Positions 34,113 to 45,469 of a DNA stretch of 64,000 bases are shown one piece after another. The position numbers were made by a program, and so were the translations under genes. The stretch is from positions 63,118,765 through 63,182,764 of the forward strand of contig CM060890.1 of assembly GCA_030762935.1 (NCBI GenBank). Direction: 5' to 3'. The notes under the pieces were generated by a model. That model worked only from the letters and a program-made list of their open reading frames with translations. It made no database searches and was not told the origin of the DNA. This DNA is from Hymenopus coronatus. Lineage: Eukaryota > Arthropoda > Insecta > Mantodea > Hymenopodidae. Position 1 is the stretch's first letter; each line of letters begins with the position of its first letter.

Positions 34113-35669
34113 ATTTTCCCGCTCCCAGTAGCGTTTCTTTTTATGAGCCAATAGAAACGATCCTACTATTTCACTTAGCTTCACTCTCAATAAGTTTCAC
34201 AATCTCAGCACCCCCTCATGCTTACGTTGGCTTTACTTGCTCAAGAACTTTGTTTTATAGATTTTACCACAACTCCCTGGCTATTGTCCACAAAAATCTT
34301 GCGAAAGATTTCTTTTTTATGACCCATTTATAGTTCCAACTATCTTGTCTCTCTTATAACTAAGCTTATGCTAACATCCTCTAATAATATAACTTAATTT
34401 CTATATTACATATATTTATTTACATTAACTTGCATATTAATTATTTACATCTTCTTTTCTTCAATAGTACTGCTTCATTTTGTGTTTGTTCTATTATTTT
34501 ATTTTCCAAAACTATTTTATACAGAACTATTTAGGAATGTTTAAAAGTCATTACAATTTAATTTGCATCATTTTTTCCAGTTTCATAAGGATACTTGAGG
34601 TATTTCTGTAACTGTTTTTAGGTTGAACTTCAGAATTGCCAATTTTATCCTGAATCTTAGTAACCTGTATGTCTGTCTGTATTTGTAACATATCATCCGT
34701 AACACTTAAGGTGTAGATATTCTGGTGTTCCGTATTTTGCGGTTGCAAAAGTTTGTAAAACTGAACATTTTGAAAACGTCTATTTTTAAGCAATTAAAGA
34801 TGTTTTGGTAGTAGTTAACTGTTTTCTTATTTTATACAAGAGCTTGTAAAACACCCCTCGTCACTAACCGGCAACCCAGTGTCCACTGCATATTACATTT
34901 ACTCAGTTTGCACTCTGACTGTACTCTTAGTCATTCAAAGTTATAGTCCTAGCATTTACCAACCGAGCTTTTATCCCTCAGCAGTTCAGAAGTTTATTTG
35001 AAACAGAGACCCGCAAGCCAATAATGGTGTTCCAAATGAAGTCGCTATTCCTCCGGTTCTAAGCCCAGATAGCTAAATTATCACAGAAATTGGAGTTTGT
35101 TTCTGAAAACTATAGCGGCATCTGAAACAGTTAGTGGAAGCCGGTGTTACGTGACCGTAAAATGTACACGGCTGCCTACTGACCCATTGAAGTTCGATAA
35201 GCGTTTATCTCCGCGCGAGAGGCGATTTAGCGATCCACATGCAGTTCCCAAAATAATTTAAACTCAGATCGAAAAGTTAGTGCTGCAGTAACGAGACAGA
35301 GTGGACCACATATCACCTCCCGCATTCTGTTCAACTTTTTTAAGCTAAATTAAACAGACGTGGGTAGTATTTTTACCCAGCGCTCCATCCGACCAATGAC
35401 GTAAATGAGGTAATACAAATAGGTGGCTCTTTCCATTTTCCCAAAATTTACACTCCTACAGGAAGGTGTTCATCTAAATGTCAGACAGACTCGATCAAAT
35501 TCCTGTGCAATCAGTTTAAATGTTGCTTCGGAGTGTTTTACTGAAAAATTCGTGCCTCACATAAAAATACCTTCACATGCAAAACGCCGTTGTCCATTAT
35601 TTTGTTTCATTTTATTCCGTTTGCAATTCCAACACCTAACGAATACAGATCAACTGTAACTGTTCTTGT
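34113..35669. other. No gene recognised
   Basis: AT-rich sequence, with a somewhat GC-richer stretch at 34850-35400 that may be an old repeat. Nothing supportable seen. Confidence 0.45.
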
Positions 35670-35694
35670 GTGATGTTCCACCAATTAAATTTAG

Positions 35695-35905
35695 AAGGTA
35701 TAAGTGTCACTGAACAGCGCAGTGGTTATACTGCTCCCCTTTCAACTAGGTGGCCCGGGTTCAATATGAAAGGACCGCAGGTAGAAGTTACAGTGGACAC
35801 ACGGCGTCTGGGTTTTCTCCGCCATTCATTCCAACAATTATTCCAGCATCACCTTTCCTATCATCCATTTCCCTCCATTTCATATTCTAACAAAAACCCT
35901 CTTTA
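35695..35905 (+). repeat. tRNA-derived SINE, family C
   Basis: Head 'AACAGCGCAGTGGTTATACT' (A-box region) and B-box-like 'GGCCCGGGTTCAATATG', then a body including 'gtctgggttttctccgcc' and 'ccatttccctccatttcata'. The order matches insect tRNA-derived SINEs. Confidence 0.6.
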
Positions 35906-36744
35906 TTACTCAAAAAAATAACTTTTATTTTTTTTTCCACTAATCACAAATGAAAATCTGTTCACAAATAACTGTCTTTATTCAATGCTTCCGCAATATC
36001 CTGACGAATAATTTCCTTTCGACGTTCGGTGCTATGATAATGGCTACTACTGCATGCTACCAATTTACCTTCGAAGCTGACGCAACTGCTGACGTGGCAA
36101 GAAACTTCCAGAAGCACTTGCACTTGCAAACAGTCAGTCACAGGTGTCACAAACTCACGCAGATGTAACAATTGGTGGCTTCGATGTTAAAGAACTTGCC
36201 GACACCACACGAGCCCACTCACGCAGATGTTAAAATCGCAGCTTCGAGACCACAGATTTCTAAACAATGTCCATAAAAAGGCCTCTGACGAGAGTACATG
36301 TGCTCTTCTGGTCTCTGGAGTAGCAAGGGAGAGAATACCATACGACAATTCACAATTTCATAAATACATCTACTATCTACACTAAATACATCGCGCAACG
36401 TTGGTACCCCAGCTTCTATTCAGAATTGCTGGCATAACAGCATAGTAAGCCTTGTTAATATATTGGAAGTAGAGTCGCAGTTTTTCTCAGATAACCATAA
36501 ATTTCTGATGTCAAAATATGCTTTACAGCCACATTTTGTGAAGGAAACACAACATTTCCTCATTCTCATGCTATGGGTCGATTTCCCCCTTCCGGTTTCT
36601 TCATTCTCTAGTTTAAATGTCGTTGGAAGTCCTTCATTATGGGAGGGAAAGCCGGCTAGTTATATAAGTATTACATCCTAAATGATACATTATGAGAAAT
36701 GTATTCCGACGTTGGTCATGTTACATTCACGTAAAAATGTTACA
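35906..36744. other. No gene recognised
   Basis: Includes a short imperfect duplication ('actcacgcagatgt' at about 36155 and 36219). No gene or known repeat seen. Confidence 0.45.
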
Positions 36745-37368
36745 TTTTTACTTTCTTTATTCTTGCCTTTAATAAGACGAGTAAGTATTGCATTCTATCC
36801 ATAGCGATATATTTTAAACACATGTTTTGATAATCTCTAATTTAAAAAAATCATTTTTACAAAAACGTCCGCGTGTGAATATGTGTATGTGCGCGCGCAC
36901 GTGGGCACGCTTGTACCTGTAAAAATATTAATTAATCGAAAAATATCCATAAAATACAGAAGTTCAAATCTAAGATCAGCATTTTTCAAAGATGTGGCTC
37001 GACATCTTCCCACATCGAACTACCCTTTACGTGAAAACATGCTCCTTATTTTTGCTTTTCTCATAAATGACTAATACGTTTTTATTAAAATATCATATGT
37101 TTATGTTATTTCCATGACAATTTAAACATATATTTTGATTTTTTTTAAATTGTTTTGTATGCCTTTTTGCATGATAGGGAAAGTCTAAGAGACAAATTCT
37201 TACACAAAACTGTGGATCTCGTTAAAAGTCGCAATTAATAATAGAATACAAGCTTTTCTGATATTACCCACTTCCGAGAAGTGTTCATTATTGATTTGAA
37301 TTGTCAAAGCTTACAATGATTAAGTAACTAGAAACATTCCATCAGTAGAGAAAGCAAAGCAATCTAAT
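36745..37368 (-). repeat. Hairpin repeat copy
   Basis: Plus strand: 'ttactttctttattcttgcc', GT/GC-rich microsatellite (36870-36900), 'tttacgtgaaaacatg', 'cttttctcataaatga', 'tcccacttccgagaagtg'-like section. Moderately degraded. Confidence 0.72.
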
Positions 37369-37520
37369 TTGTTATATTTGTATGGCTTTCTTTACCCATT
37401 ATTGTTTAGTTTTAAATAGTTTCTACGACTATTCTTGAAAAGTACCTACCTTAAGTGAATGGAGATAAACGTTGCATAATTAGTTTCATTACACATTTCA
37501 TTATAGATACAAAGGAGATA
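37369..37520 (+). repeat. Hairpin repeat, 5' end fragment
   Basis: 'ttatatttgtatggctttct' to 'tcattacacatttcattata' follows the first 150 nt of the family, weakly. Confidence 0.45.
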
Positions 37521-37949
37521 GCTATATTCAAATTATTAGAAACGGATTTTTACATACTCTGCTTGAAGTTTCAACCTCTATTGATTTGATGTTCCAATAA
37601 TGTTTTGGCTTTTTATGTACTGTAGCCATTCATATGTCTCTCGCGATGCTATAGAATTTTAACCATTTAACGTCCCCCTTCTATTAATGAAATAATCCTG
37701 CAAATGTTTAAATGTTTAATAATTAATTTAATTTAGTTGGTGTTTGTTAGTTGTTTGAAGGCTTATTGTTTGGTTGTTTGTTGTAGAACACGAACGAAAG
37801 AAGAAAGTGCATTCTGTGAGTGAACAAACCCCTATGTATTACATGATTGTATGACCCCAAAATTGGAAATGCATCGTGTGCGTTAATACTGAATAGTATG
37901 TATCCTGGCAGGCAGCTAACTTATTCACAAAGTAAACAATGTTTGGGGG

Positions 37950-37950
<1 letters not shown>
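37521..37950. other. No gene recognised
   Basis: AT-rich sequence; nothing supportable seen. Confidence 0.45.

Positions 37951-37953
<3 letters not shown>

Positions 37954-37989
<36 letters not shown>
37954..37989. repeat. (GA)n microsatellite
   Basis: About 18 uninterrupted dinucleotide units, immediately upstream of the transposase relic. Confidence 0.95.
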
Positions 37990-37991
<2 letters not shown>

Positions 37992-37994
37992 TTG

Positions 37995-39315
37995 GGAGGA
38001 GTCTTATGGATGTTGGAAGACCAAGAAAGGTACGAAACATTGACGAGTTCTTCCTGATATGGGCATAAAAACCTACCAGATAGCACGAGACTCAAAACGT
38101 AAAGGAAAGCGTTAGTCGCATAATTATCTGGAGAGTTCTGCCTGAAAATCTTCTGAACGCATATCAGCGAGTACAAGGATTAAATGTGGCGGTGCCTGGG
38201 TGAAGAAGGACTCTCTATCATAGAACATTACAGAATGTGTACATTATCATGTACACTGGGTGAAGAAGAACTCTCTATCATAGAACATTACAGAATGTGG
38301 ACATTACCATGTACACTGGGTGAAGAAGAACTCTCTATCATAGAACATTACAGAATGTGTACATTATCATGTACACTGGGTGAAGAAGAACTCTCTATCA
38401 TAGAACATTACAGAATGTGTACATTATCATGTACACTGGGTGAAGAAGAACTCTCTATCATAGAACATTACAGAATGTGGACATTACCATGTACACTGGG
38501 TGAAGAAGAACTCTCTATCATAGAACATTACAGAATGTGTACATTATCATGTACACTGGGTGAAGAAGAACTCTCTATCATAGAACATTACAGAATGTGT
38601 ACATTATCATGTACACTGGGTGAAGAAGAACTCTCTATCATAGAACATTACAGAATGTGTACATTACCATGTACACTGGGTGAAGAAGAACCCTCTATCA
38701 TAGAACATTACAGAATGTGTACATTATCATGTACATTGGGTGAAGAAGAACTCTCTATCATAGAACATTACAGAATGTGTACATTACCATGTACACTGGG
38801 TGAAGAAGAACTGTCTATCATAGAACATTACAGAATGTGTACATTACCTACACTGGGTGAAGAAGAACTCTCTATCATAGAACATTACAGAATATGTACA
38901 TTACCATGTACACTGGGTGAAGAAGAACTCTCTATCATAGAACATTACAGAATGTGTACATTACATTTATTAAATTGTTAGCAAAAGTTATGACGTTGGG
39001 TTTATTAACGGCGTGTTCATAATACTCATAACTGGATATTTGAAACCTCTTATGAAGTCTCCATGCGATAGTGTACCAACTCATTTCAGTCGAATAGTAT
39101 TTAATTTTTGAATGATTAATTTCCGTTTATATCGATTGGTTGAGAGATATTCATTACATGGCCTGCTCGATCTCTTGATTTCATACAGAATGATTTATTA
39201 ATTTGGGGAAATTTAAAATCAACCAAATAAGAAACACTCCAGGAATTTGCAACAACGTATGAGATAGTGTGGAACACAGGTAAAAGGAAAAAACCACTTC
39301 AAGGAATTTCCAATA
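37995..39315 (+). pseudogene. Decayed DDE transposase split by a minisatellite
   Basis: Two ends of one transposase can be read around a tandem array. The 5' part (38000-38180) holds 'GRPRKVRNI' and, after a shift, 'ESVSRIIIWRVLPENLLNAY' and 'QRVQGL', the end of a helix-turn-helix region. The 3' part (about 38985-39310) holds 'NTHNWIFETSYEVSMR', then 'PTHFSRIV', then 'WPARSLDF' and 'LLIWGNLKS'. These match in order the arthropod transposase group with NxHxWxDENPH...PPHF...WPARSPDL..DFxLWG signatures, a distant relative of Tc1/mariner. The middle, about 45 codons in intact members between the first and second parts, is now the 13-unit minisatellite. Segments between the 3' motifs are deleted. 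It cannot be functional. Confidence 0.68.
38196..38964 (+). repeat. 60-bp minisatellite, 13 units
   Basis: Units begin CTGGGTGAAGAAG and differ by only a few bases. Because 60 is divisible by three, one frame stays open for 265 codons (38184-38981), repeating a 20-residue unit with the core EEELSIIEHYRM. One unit lacks 6 bp, which preserves the frame. Units 2-4 and 5-7 carry the same variant series (Trp/Pro, Cys/Ser, Cys/Ser), suggesting a 180-bp segmental duplication within the array. No signal, domain or promoter supports translation. Confidence 0.97.
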
Positions 39316-39616
39316 TACTTTTAATTTTTTTCCGTAACTCAGCTATCAAGGATTTATAAATGTGTTTCACTGCTTAGATTTTGAGAGACGTACACGCTTA
39401 ATTACCATTGCCAATGTTTAAAATACTAAGAAATTCGTTTGTAATGTATAAACTAGATGCAAGGTAGTCTTTATACAGTTTTTGATCGTATTATATATTT
39501 AACTATATTTATTAATAGTTTTCTAAAATTTAACAAGTACTGAAAGACTTAGTGGGAAAATTCAGTGTGCTAAGACCAATAAGAACTCGCAATGGATTCT
39601 AGAATCTACTCCTTAA

Positions 39617-39622
<6 letters not shown>
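39316..39622. other. No gene recognised
   Basis: AT-rich sequence; nothing supportable seen. Confidence 0.45.

Positions 39623-39684
<62 letters not shown>
39623..39684. repeat. (TA)n microsatellite, about 31 units
   Basis: Uninterrupted TA tract that directly abuts the hairpin end of the next hairpin-repeat copy. Confidence 0.97.
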
Positions 39685-39686
<2 letters not shown>

Positions 39687-39687
39687 C

Positions 39688-40562
39688 GTTTTTTACATTC
39701 TCTACGCCTACTATGGACATACTGTACAGGTATTGCATTCCACCGAAAAATTGTATGTCAAGATTTCACCAGAATATATGTGTACTGAGGTCTCGGGAGT
39801 CCAAAAAAGTAGAAAAAGGTCCGTGTGTGTTTGTGTGTGGACAGCACAATAAATAAAAAAAAGTTAAATGTCAACTTAGTATTTATGTTTGCTACCTTCC
39901 AAGGATTTTCAAGAAAATTCTCGCCCCAAAGTAACCTTTACGTAGAAACATTTTTGAAAATTTTGCTTTTCTCAAAAATGGGTGTAAAGATTTTGATTAA
40001 AATACCGTATATTAAAGATATATGCATTACAAATAAAATGTATGTTGAATTTTCGGGGGAAAACTCCTGACGACCTGTTCATTCTAGATAAATTTTGCTG
40101 AATTTTACATAACTGGTAAACCGAAGAAATAGGCAAAAGCTTATGAAACAAAAATTGTAGATCTCATTAAAACACACAATTTGTTATATACATTTTTGTT
40201 GTAAAGTTGACTGTTTACAGGATATTACTTGATATTGGTTCAATTTTAAATTACGTATATTTCCAAAGCTTTCATTTCATCTCTCTTTCATTTTATTGGC
40301 AATGCAAAGCGAAGCTTACTTCAGACATTCAGATATCGTCCAGCTTTTAAAGATTTTATTACGGCTATAGCATTAATTTAGTAGTTAATATAATAGTTTA
40401 TTACCGTAGTTCCCTTCCGCTTAGAAAGAAGCAACTAATAAAACATTTCTGATAATATTTATCTCGATTAGCATGATATAGATAAAAGAATACTTTGTAA
40501 GAATATTTTTTTTTGCATAACAGGTAGAGAAAGGCATGTGAATGGAACTCATCAGATTTTAT
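39688..40562 (-). repeat. Hairpin repeat, full length
   Basis: Plus strand: 'ttacattctctacgcctact', GT microsatellite near 39820-39838, 'ttctcaaaaatgggtgta', 'ttaaaacacacaatttgt', ending 'ggcatgtgaatggaactcat' and a poly-T near 40567. Confidence 0.9.
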
Positions 40563-40744
40563 GGTTTTTTTTTTTTTTCAACTTCAATATCAATATTATA
40601 AGATATAGTAGTTTCCCACAATAGAATTTGATGATCTTCCAACCAATTTTACCATATAAATTCCTATGCGTGTACAAACTAAAAAAATAAAAGAATTTTA
40701 TAGTATATATATAATTATACATATAGGTAACATGTCAGTTAGTT
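40563..40744. other. No gene recognised
   Basis: AT-rich spacer with short T and A tracts. Confidence 0.4.
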
Positions 40745-40764
40745 AAGAATTTAATGCCGCTTGG

Positions 40765-40925
40765 ATATGTTGCCATGGTAGCCAGTAGTTACAGCAACCA
40801 GGTAGAGACCGGGAGATCCAGGTTCAGATCCCAGCTATGGCAATGCAATTTTCAGTGTGACACTACCTATACCATAAATATCATGTAGATATCATCCTGG
40901 ATATTAGTTCTATCAATAAACCTGC
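40765..40925 (+). repeat. tRNA-derived SINE, family H
   Basis: The head 40770-40843 has complementary ends (TTGCCAT and ATGGCAA), like an acceptor stem, and a B-box-like 'AGGTTCAGATCCC'. The T-arm does not pair well, so it is not a real tRNA gene. A non-tRNA body follows. Confidence 0.6.
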
Positions 40926-41228
40926 TTAAAGACAAAAATTATGTAGTTTGGTGGGACTAAAATTCGATACAGACTAAATTTTAAGTGCATCCTTATATTG
41001 ATACATTTGCTGAACGCTGCTTCATCTTACTACTATAAGTGATAGTTAAGTAATAAGAGTTAATACTTTTCCGAAATATGTTACATTGTTTCGTGTTGGA
41101 ATTCGTTTGTTTAGTCCCCGAATGGAAAATAATTGGCTCAAAACTTTAAATATATAACGATGGAAACTAAAAAATAATAAATATCTATACATTAATGTTA
41201 TATTAATTTAGCTTCGGTTGAGTGGGAA
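40926..41228. other. No gene recognised
   Basis: AT-rich flank of the tRNA gene; may include a hairpin-repeat scrap at 41090-41170. Confidence 0.4.
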
Positions 41229-41229
41229 T

Positions 41230-41234
41230 AAAAA
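41230..41234 (-). terminator. Pol III terminator of tRNA-Glu
   Basis: Five T residues on the minus strand, 6 nt after the tRNA 3' end. Confidence 0.8.
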
Positions 41235-41240
41235 GAAAGA

Positions 41241-41312
41241 TTCCGGTACCGGGAATCGAACCCGAGCCTCCTGGGTGAGAGCCAGGTATCCTAACCACTA
41301 GACCATACCGGA
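41241..41312 (-). tRNA. tRNA-Glu (anticodon CTC)
   Basis: Decodes GAG codons as glutamate in cytoplasmic translation. The 72-nt minus-strand sequence folds as a complete cloverleaf. A 7-bp acceptor stem (TCCGGTA with TACCGGA, positions 41306-41312 and 41242-41248) has discriminator A at 41241. The A box is TGGTCTAGTGGTTAGGA, the anticodon arm is CCTGG-CTCTCAC-CCAGG with CTC in the loop, and the T arm has the B box GGTTCGATTCC. There is no intron. A Pol III terminator (TTTTT, 41230-41234) lies 6 nt downstream. All internal promoter positions look intact and I see no mispairing, unlike the SINE heads elsewhere in the window. It is the only feature that looks like a working host gene. Confidence 0.95.
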
Positions 41313-41930
41313 CTATGTCAGTTACAGGCCCTAAATATATATTTCATAAAAGCTTTTCTTCTTTACGTACTAATAAAATAATTGTATAGGTGGATGTAGC
41401 TTTTTAATTTCGCTATTGCGATCTCAAGAGTTATTTTGAATTTATAGGACCTACTCCATTATGTAGACATTGCCATCGTGCGACACGGTGAAACAGCATT
41501 ACTTTTTTTTTTTTTTTTTTTGGTCAGGAGATACCATTTGAGATGTTATTTTAGCCCTAATGCCAATTTACAATGTTCAAGTAATGCGGGGTATTATGTT
41601 TATATTTCTCGTTTAAGAAAAACTAAAGGGCAGGAAGTTTCTTCACACCTGGAACTATATTCATTTATTTTTCTCTTTCGTCTATACATCCTATTGTGGC
41701 AAGGCAGGCTACTGTTACGAAAGCATATTTTTTCTACTTCATTTTATTCGAGATAAATTTTTGCAGATGCATGCACTTTTGTTATAAAAATAAAGAAAGT
41801 CACGATAGGCAAATGTTTCAGAATTTGCAACCAGTATATGCTGTACTTTAAATGCAATACTCTTTCCATTACACACAGGGAACTGAATATCATCAGGACT
41901 TTATAAGAATGACCAAATAGTGCACAAATC
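41313..41930. other. No gene recognised
   Basis: AT-rich sequence with a poly-T run at about 41503-41521; nothing supportable seen. Confidence 0.45.
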
Positions 41931-41934
41931 AAGC

Positions 41935-42005
41935 AATTGTGACTAGAGTGTCTACTTCACATTTAGAAGTAGACAGTTCGAATCTCGCTTATGGTGAGCA
42001 ATCTA
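41935..42005 (+). repeat. Possible tRNA-like SINE head
   Basis: An A-box-like 'TGACTAGAGTGTCTAC' and a B-box-like 'CAGTTCGAATCTCG' are about 30 nt apart. The body is not recognised. Confidence 0.35.
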
Positions 42006-42249
42006 AATGTTCTTTTATTTTATTTTTTCGGGGTGTTCCCTTATGCCGAGTAATTTTATGCTCAATAGACTCTGAGTTCATTGAGCAACAGTTCACAGAT
42101 TTTTTTAATTGTCCAATATAACCAACAAGGATAAAGGACGTTAAGCTACAAAAAATAAATTGATTAAATAGAAATAAATTAAAAAAGTTGTGCAAATAAT
42201 TATCGTTGTTTGGACATCACTTTTATCACGATAAAGGTTATATACAATA

Positions 42250-42560
42250 AATGTTCTATTTCAAAGAGATCAAAATTAATTGTATAACTATACCTTTTTA
42301 TCTATCGCTTAGCATTCACCAATTATACAATATTATACAAAATTCCTTCCAAATAAAGTGCCCTTCACAAGCTATTCTTAGAAAATTAAAGATATTTATT
42401 TTATTTGTCATGAAAATGTTTTAATATGTGGCGGCATTTTAATCAAAATCATTACAGCATTTTAAGAAAACAAAAATATTAGAAAAATGTTCCATGTTAA
42501 GTGTTATTGAAGTAGGGGTATTTTCTTGAAAATACTCGAGAATACATCAACTCCTCTACC
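42250..42560 (+). repeat. Hairpin repeat, middle part
   Basis: 'ttagcattcaccaattatac', 'ccaaataaagtgcccttcac', 'ctattcttagaaaattaaag' and 'tccatgttaagtgttatt' follow the family order. Confidence 0.75.
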
Positions 42561-42694
42561 TTGAATAAATACTAAAAATATTAAAGCAAATTAGTATGTG
42601 GTGCTTAAAATACTTATTTAGACATACAAATATTGCTAGATTCAGTTACTTATTTTACGATATATGTTGCTTCATTATGTTTATTATTGTTTTA

Positions 42695-42930
42695 ATTTTC
42701 TATACTGCGTGCATTAAGTATTATATTCCACCCAAATATTCAATACCAACATTTCGCCGAAATAACAAGCTTTGATACTCCTAAAAATAAAACGAAATAT
42801 GTTTTTAGAAAAAGATCCGTGAGAGAGAGAGAAAGACTGTGTGTGTCTATACATACAATAATTGAATACGCATTAATAAACCATAGAGGTAGAACAGAAA
42901 GGCACGTGAATCTAACAAACCAGATTATTC
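42695..42930 (-). repeat. Hairpin repeat with large internal deletion
   Basis: Plus strand: 'ttatattccacccaaatatt', GA/GT microsatellite (42820-42846), then directly the opposite terminus 'agaaaggcacgtgaatctaa'. Confidence 0.75.
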
Positions 42931-43194
42931 TATGCAGCAGTGAAATATAAAGTATTTAAAAACGTGGATTGGATTGGTTCGACCATCTTCACAATATTTC
43001 AAGAGTTGCGTTTTTGGAAGATTGGTTAATTTTAGCACTTCACTAGAGAGATCGTAAATCTACTACTGTTGTACATTTGCCAGTTACATGCTTTGAGAAA
43101 AGATAGAATTAGCCCGTTCTGTCTGTATCCTTAGCTATCGTTCGGTGTCAGTGTATTTTTATTTATTTAATTATTTATTTACATATTACTTGGT
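42931..43194. other. No gene recognised
   Basis: AT-rich spacer; nothing supportable seen. Confidence 0.4.
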
Positions 43195-43830
43195 CCTCAC
43201 TATGTATATAGTATACCACTCAAAAATCGATGTTGAGATGTCAAAAATACCTGTTTTGAGGTCCGCTGAGCACAAACAATACATTTTAAAAGAAGATTTT
43301 TCAAGAAAATACCTAACTACAGTTTACATGGAACAGTTTTCAAATGCTTTGATTTTCTCATAAATGGCTCTCAACGACCTTGAAATATTAGACACACGTC
43401 TAATAAAATGTATATATAGAATTTCCTGGGAATATCCTCTAAAAATTGCTTCACTATCAATGACTTTTGTATAATTGGTAAACTATAAGAGATACACAAA
43501 AACTTACCACACAAAGAATGTAGATCTCGTTAAACCACAAATTTATGTCATATACATTTGTTCTATAAAGTTAACCATTTCCGAAATTCGTTATTATTGG
43601 TTTCAACTTTAAAATACTTAAAACTTTTCACAACTGGGAATTTAAATTCCTATTTGTTTGTTTTACTCCTGGCCATACAAAGAGAACCGAAATTCATTTC
43701 AGATTTAGTCTATCACTTTAGTTTAGTTATTCCTCATTTCCCTTCTGAACTAAGTAATAAGACAATTTCTGCTAATGTTTACCTTGATAAGCATGAAGTA
43801 CATACAAGAAGAATAAACTTTTGTAAGAAT
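43195..43830 (-). repeat. Hairpin repeat, truncated by a retroelement end
   Basis: Plus strand: 'cactatgtatatagtatacc', 'ttttctcataaatggctc', 'cttaccacacaaagaatg', up to 'agaataaacttttgtaag', where the 43831 insertion begins. Confidence 0.85.
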
Positions 43831-44040
43831 AAAATAAGAACTGAAGCTTTCCTGGCGACGTATTAATTCAAAATCTTCTCGGGCTTCTAGCCAGGTAAAA
43901 ACTTGGCTTGACACCAACGTTTCGAAGAAGTGCATCTTCCTCGTCTTCAGGGTCAACTGATGGTTTGAGCGTGAATAGAACACAATAAAAAAAGAGTTAT
44001 GATGTTTACGAGTTTGTCTCAAGATAAAAAAAAACAAAAA
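43831..44040 (-). mobile_element. Penelope-like candidate retroelement 3' end, single copy
   Basis: On the minus strand this carries the same roughly 120-nt unit as the 22220 insertion, ending in the same 'AGTTCTTATTTT' (43831-43841), but upright, with more 5' sequence ('CTCAAACCATCAGTTGACC') and A-rich tracts beyond. It sits at the edge of a hairpin-repeat copy. Its 5' boundary and target duplication are unclear. Confidence 0.7.
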
Positions 44041-44149
44041 AAAAAAAACAAGTGATTCAAAATGCATCAACCAAACAAAAATGTCTCATCCCAGTTTCAT
44101 AGTTAAGATTAAGATGGTAGAAATTCTATTGATCGTAGTTTTTTTCAAA

Positions 44150-44986
44150 ACCAAATATCTTATGTGCTCCATTCCCTAAACAAACTTTCTTTACAAAAGA
44201 TTATAATCTTATCTACGTCATGCTAATCGAGATAAACGTTAGCAGAAGTGGTCTTTATTACTTACTTCTAAGCAGAAGGAAATGAGGGGACATACAAGGC
44301 TAAAGCAATAGTATTTTAGAGGCTGGTCGACATGTGAACAATTGAAGTTCAGTTCGCTTTGCATTACCAGTAAAACAAAAGAGATTTGGAAAGAAAGGTG
44401 ACCCCGTTTGAGTAAAGTTACGTACTGAGTATCTCGGAAACGGTCAACTCTACAGCAAAAATGTATATGGCATAAATCGTATGTTTTAACAAGTTCTACA
44501 TTTTTTATGTGATAAGTTTCAGTCTATATCTTACTAGTTATCCAAATTTCAGTAAAATTTATCCATAATGAATAGTGCTTCAGAAGCTATTCCCAGGAAA
44601 CTTAAGATATGTATTTTATTTGTCATTTAAATATCGTTAGTAAATATGATATTTTAATCAAAATCCTTAGAGCCATTCTTCAGAAAATCGACATTTTTAA
44701 AAAGTTTTCTATGTGAAGTTTGGGGTGCGAGGTCGCACTCTTGGGAAATGCTAAACTGAAATACCAAGGCTGGCATCTAACGGCCTTTTAGTTTATGAGT
44801 TATGCTGTGGACACACACTCGCACACTGACCTTTTCCTAAAAATGACTTCTTTTTTTTCAGATTCAGGGGTTCTCAAATCATATATTTCCGGTGAAATCT
44901 CGATATCGAATTTTGGGTGGAATACCTATAATACCTTTTCTATCTACTCTGTACGTTGTGCATATACGCTAAAGAAAGTAAAAAGA
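44150..44986 (+). repeat. Hairpin repeat, near full length
   Basis: 5' 'tcttatgtgctccattccc', middle 'gtctatatcttactagtt', CA section 44808-44826, 'tttccggtgaaatctcgat' and a degraded hairpin 'gtacgttgtgcatatacgc' at the 3' end. Confidence 0.88.
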
Positions 44987-45195
44987 AATCGTTTGCAGAA
45001 GAAACCAAGAATTATTTTAAATGTGTTCTGTTATGCAGCTACATAAATGAAGTTTAGGAAAACATAGTGTAGGACAAAGAATATGTCAAACTTTTTTTTT
45101 TTTTTTATTTGAGATCTCGAAGGAGATTTTGGAGGCTATTTATTTGCTATGATGACCAGTCACAATAGGCTATCTTTAGCATAGTATATCTCAAA
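44987..45195. other. No gene recognised
   Basis: AT-rich spacer with a poly-T run at about 45091-45107. Confidence 0.4.
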
Positions 45196-45204
45196 ATAAT
45201 TATC

Positions 45205-45425
45205 AGAACAACAAACGAGATTGCGGGGGCTGAGGTTCGATTTGTGGCATTTGTTTGAATTTCTCTTCAGCCCCATTAGAGGGATGCCAGTCGAGTCTCC
45301 ACTACAGAGTTGTACACTCCCGAATTAGAAATAATCATGGCTAAGGAGAAATACTCTATATCTAGCCTGGGTTCGAAGATTAGCGTGTTTAACCACCAGA
45401 CCAGAAAGGAAATGCTCGTTCGGAA
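45205..45425. repeat. Probable SINE-like repeat, orientation unclear
   Basis: GC-richer island with B-box-like strings on both strands ('ctgaggttcgatttg' and the reverse of 'cctgggttcgaaga'). Probably one or two decayed SINEs. Confidence 0.35.
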
Positions 45426-45469
45426 CAAGTATATAAGTGGTATGAAATGAATTAACTTATTGTGTACTT

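Noticed and set aside
38196..38964. Regularly spaced repeats that could suggest a CRISPR array
   Set aside because: Units are contiguous 60-bp copies without unique spacers, and the genome is eukaryotic; it is a minisatellite.
38184..38981. 265-codon open frame as a repeat-protein gene
   Set aside because: The frame is a consequence of a period divisible by three. The surrounding sequence is a broken transposase, and no promoter, signal or conserved domain is seen.
40770..40843. Second tRNA gene
   Set aside because: Acceptor-like ends pair, but the T arm and anticodon arm do not; it is a SINE head with a body attached.
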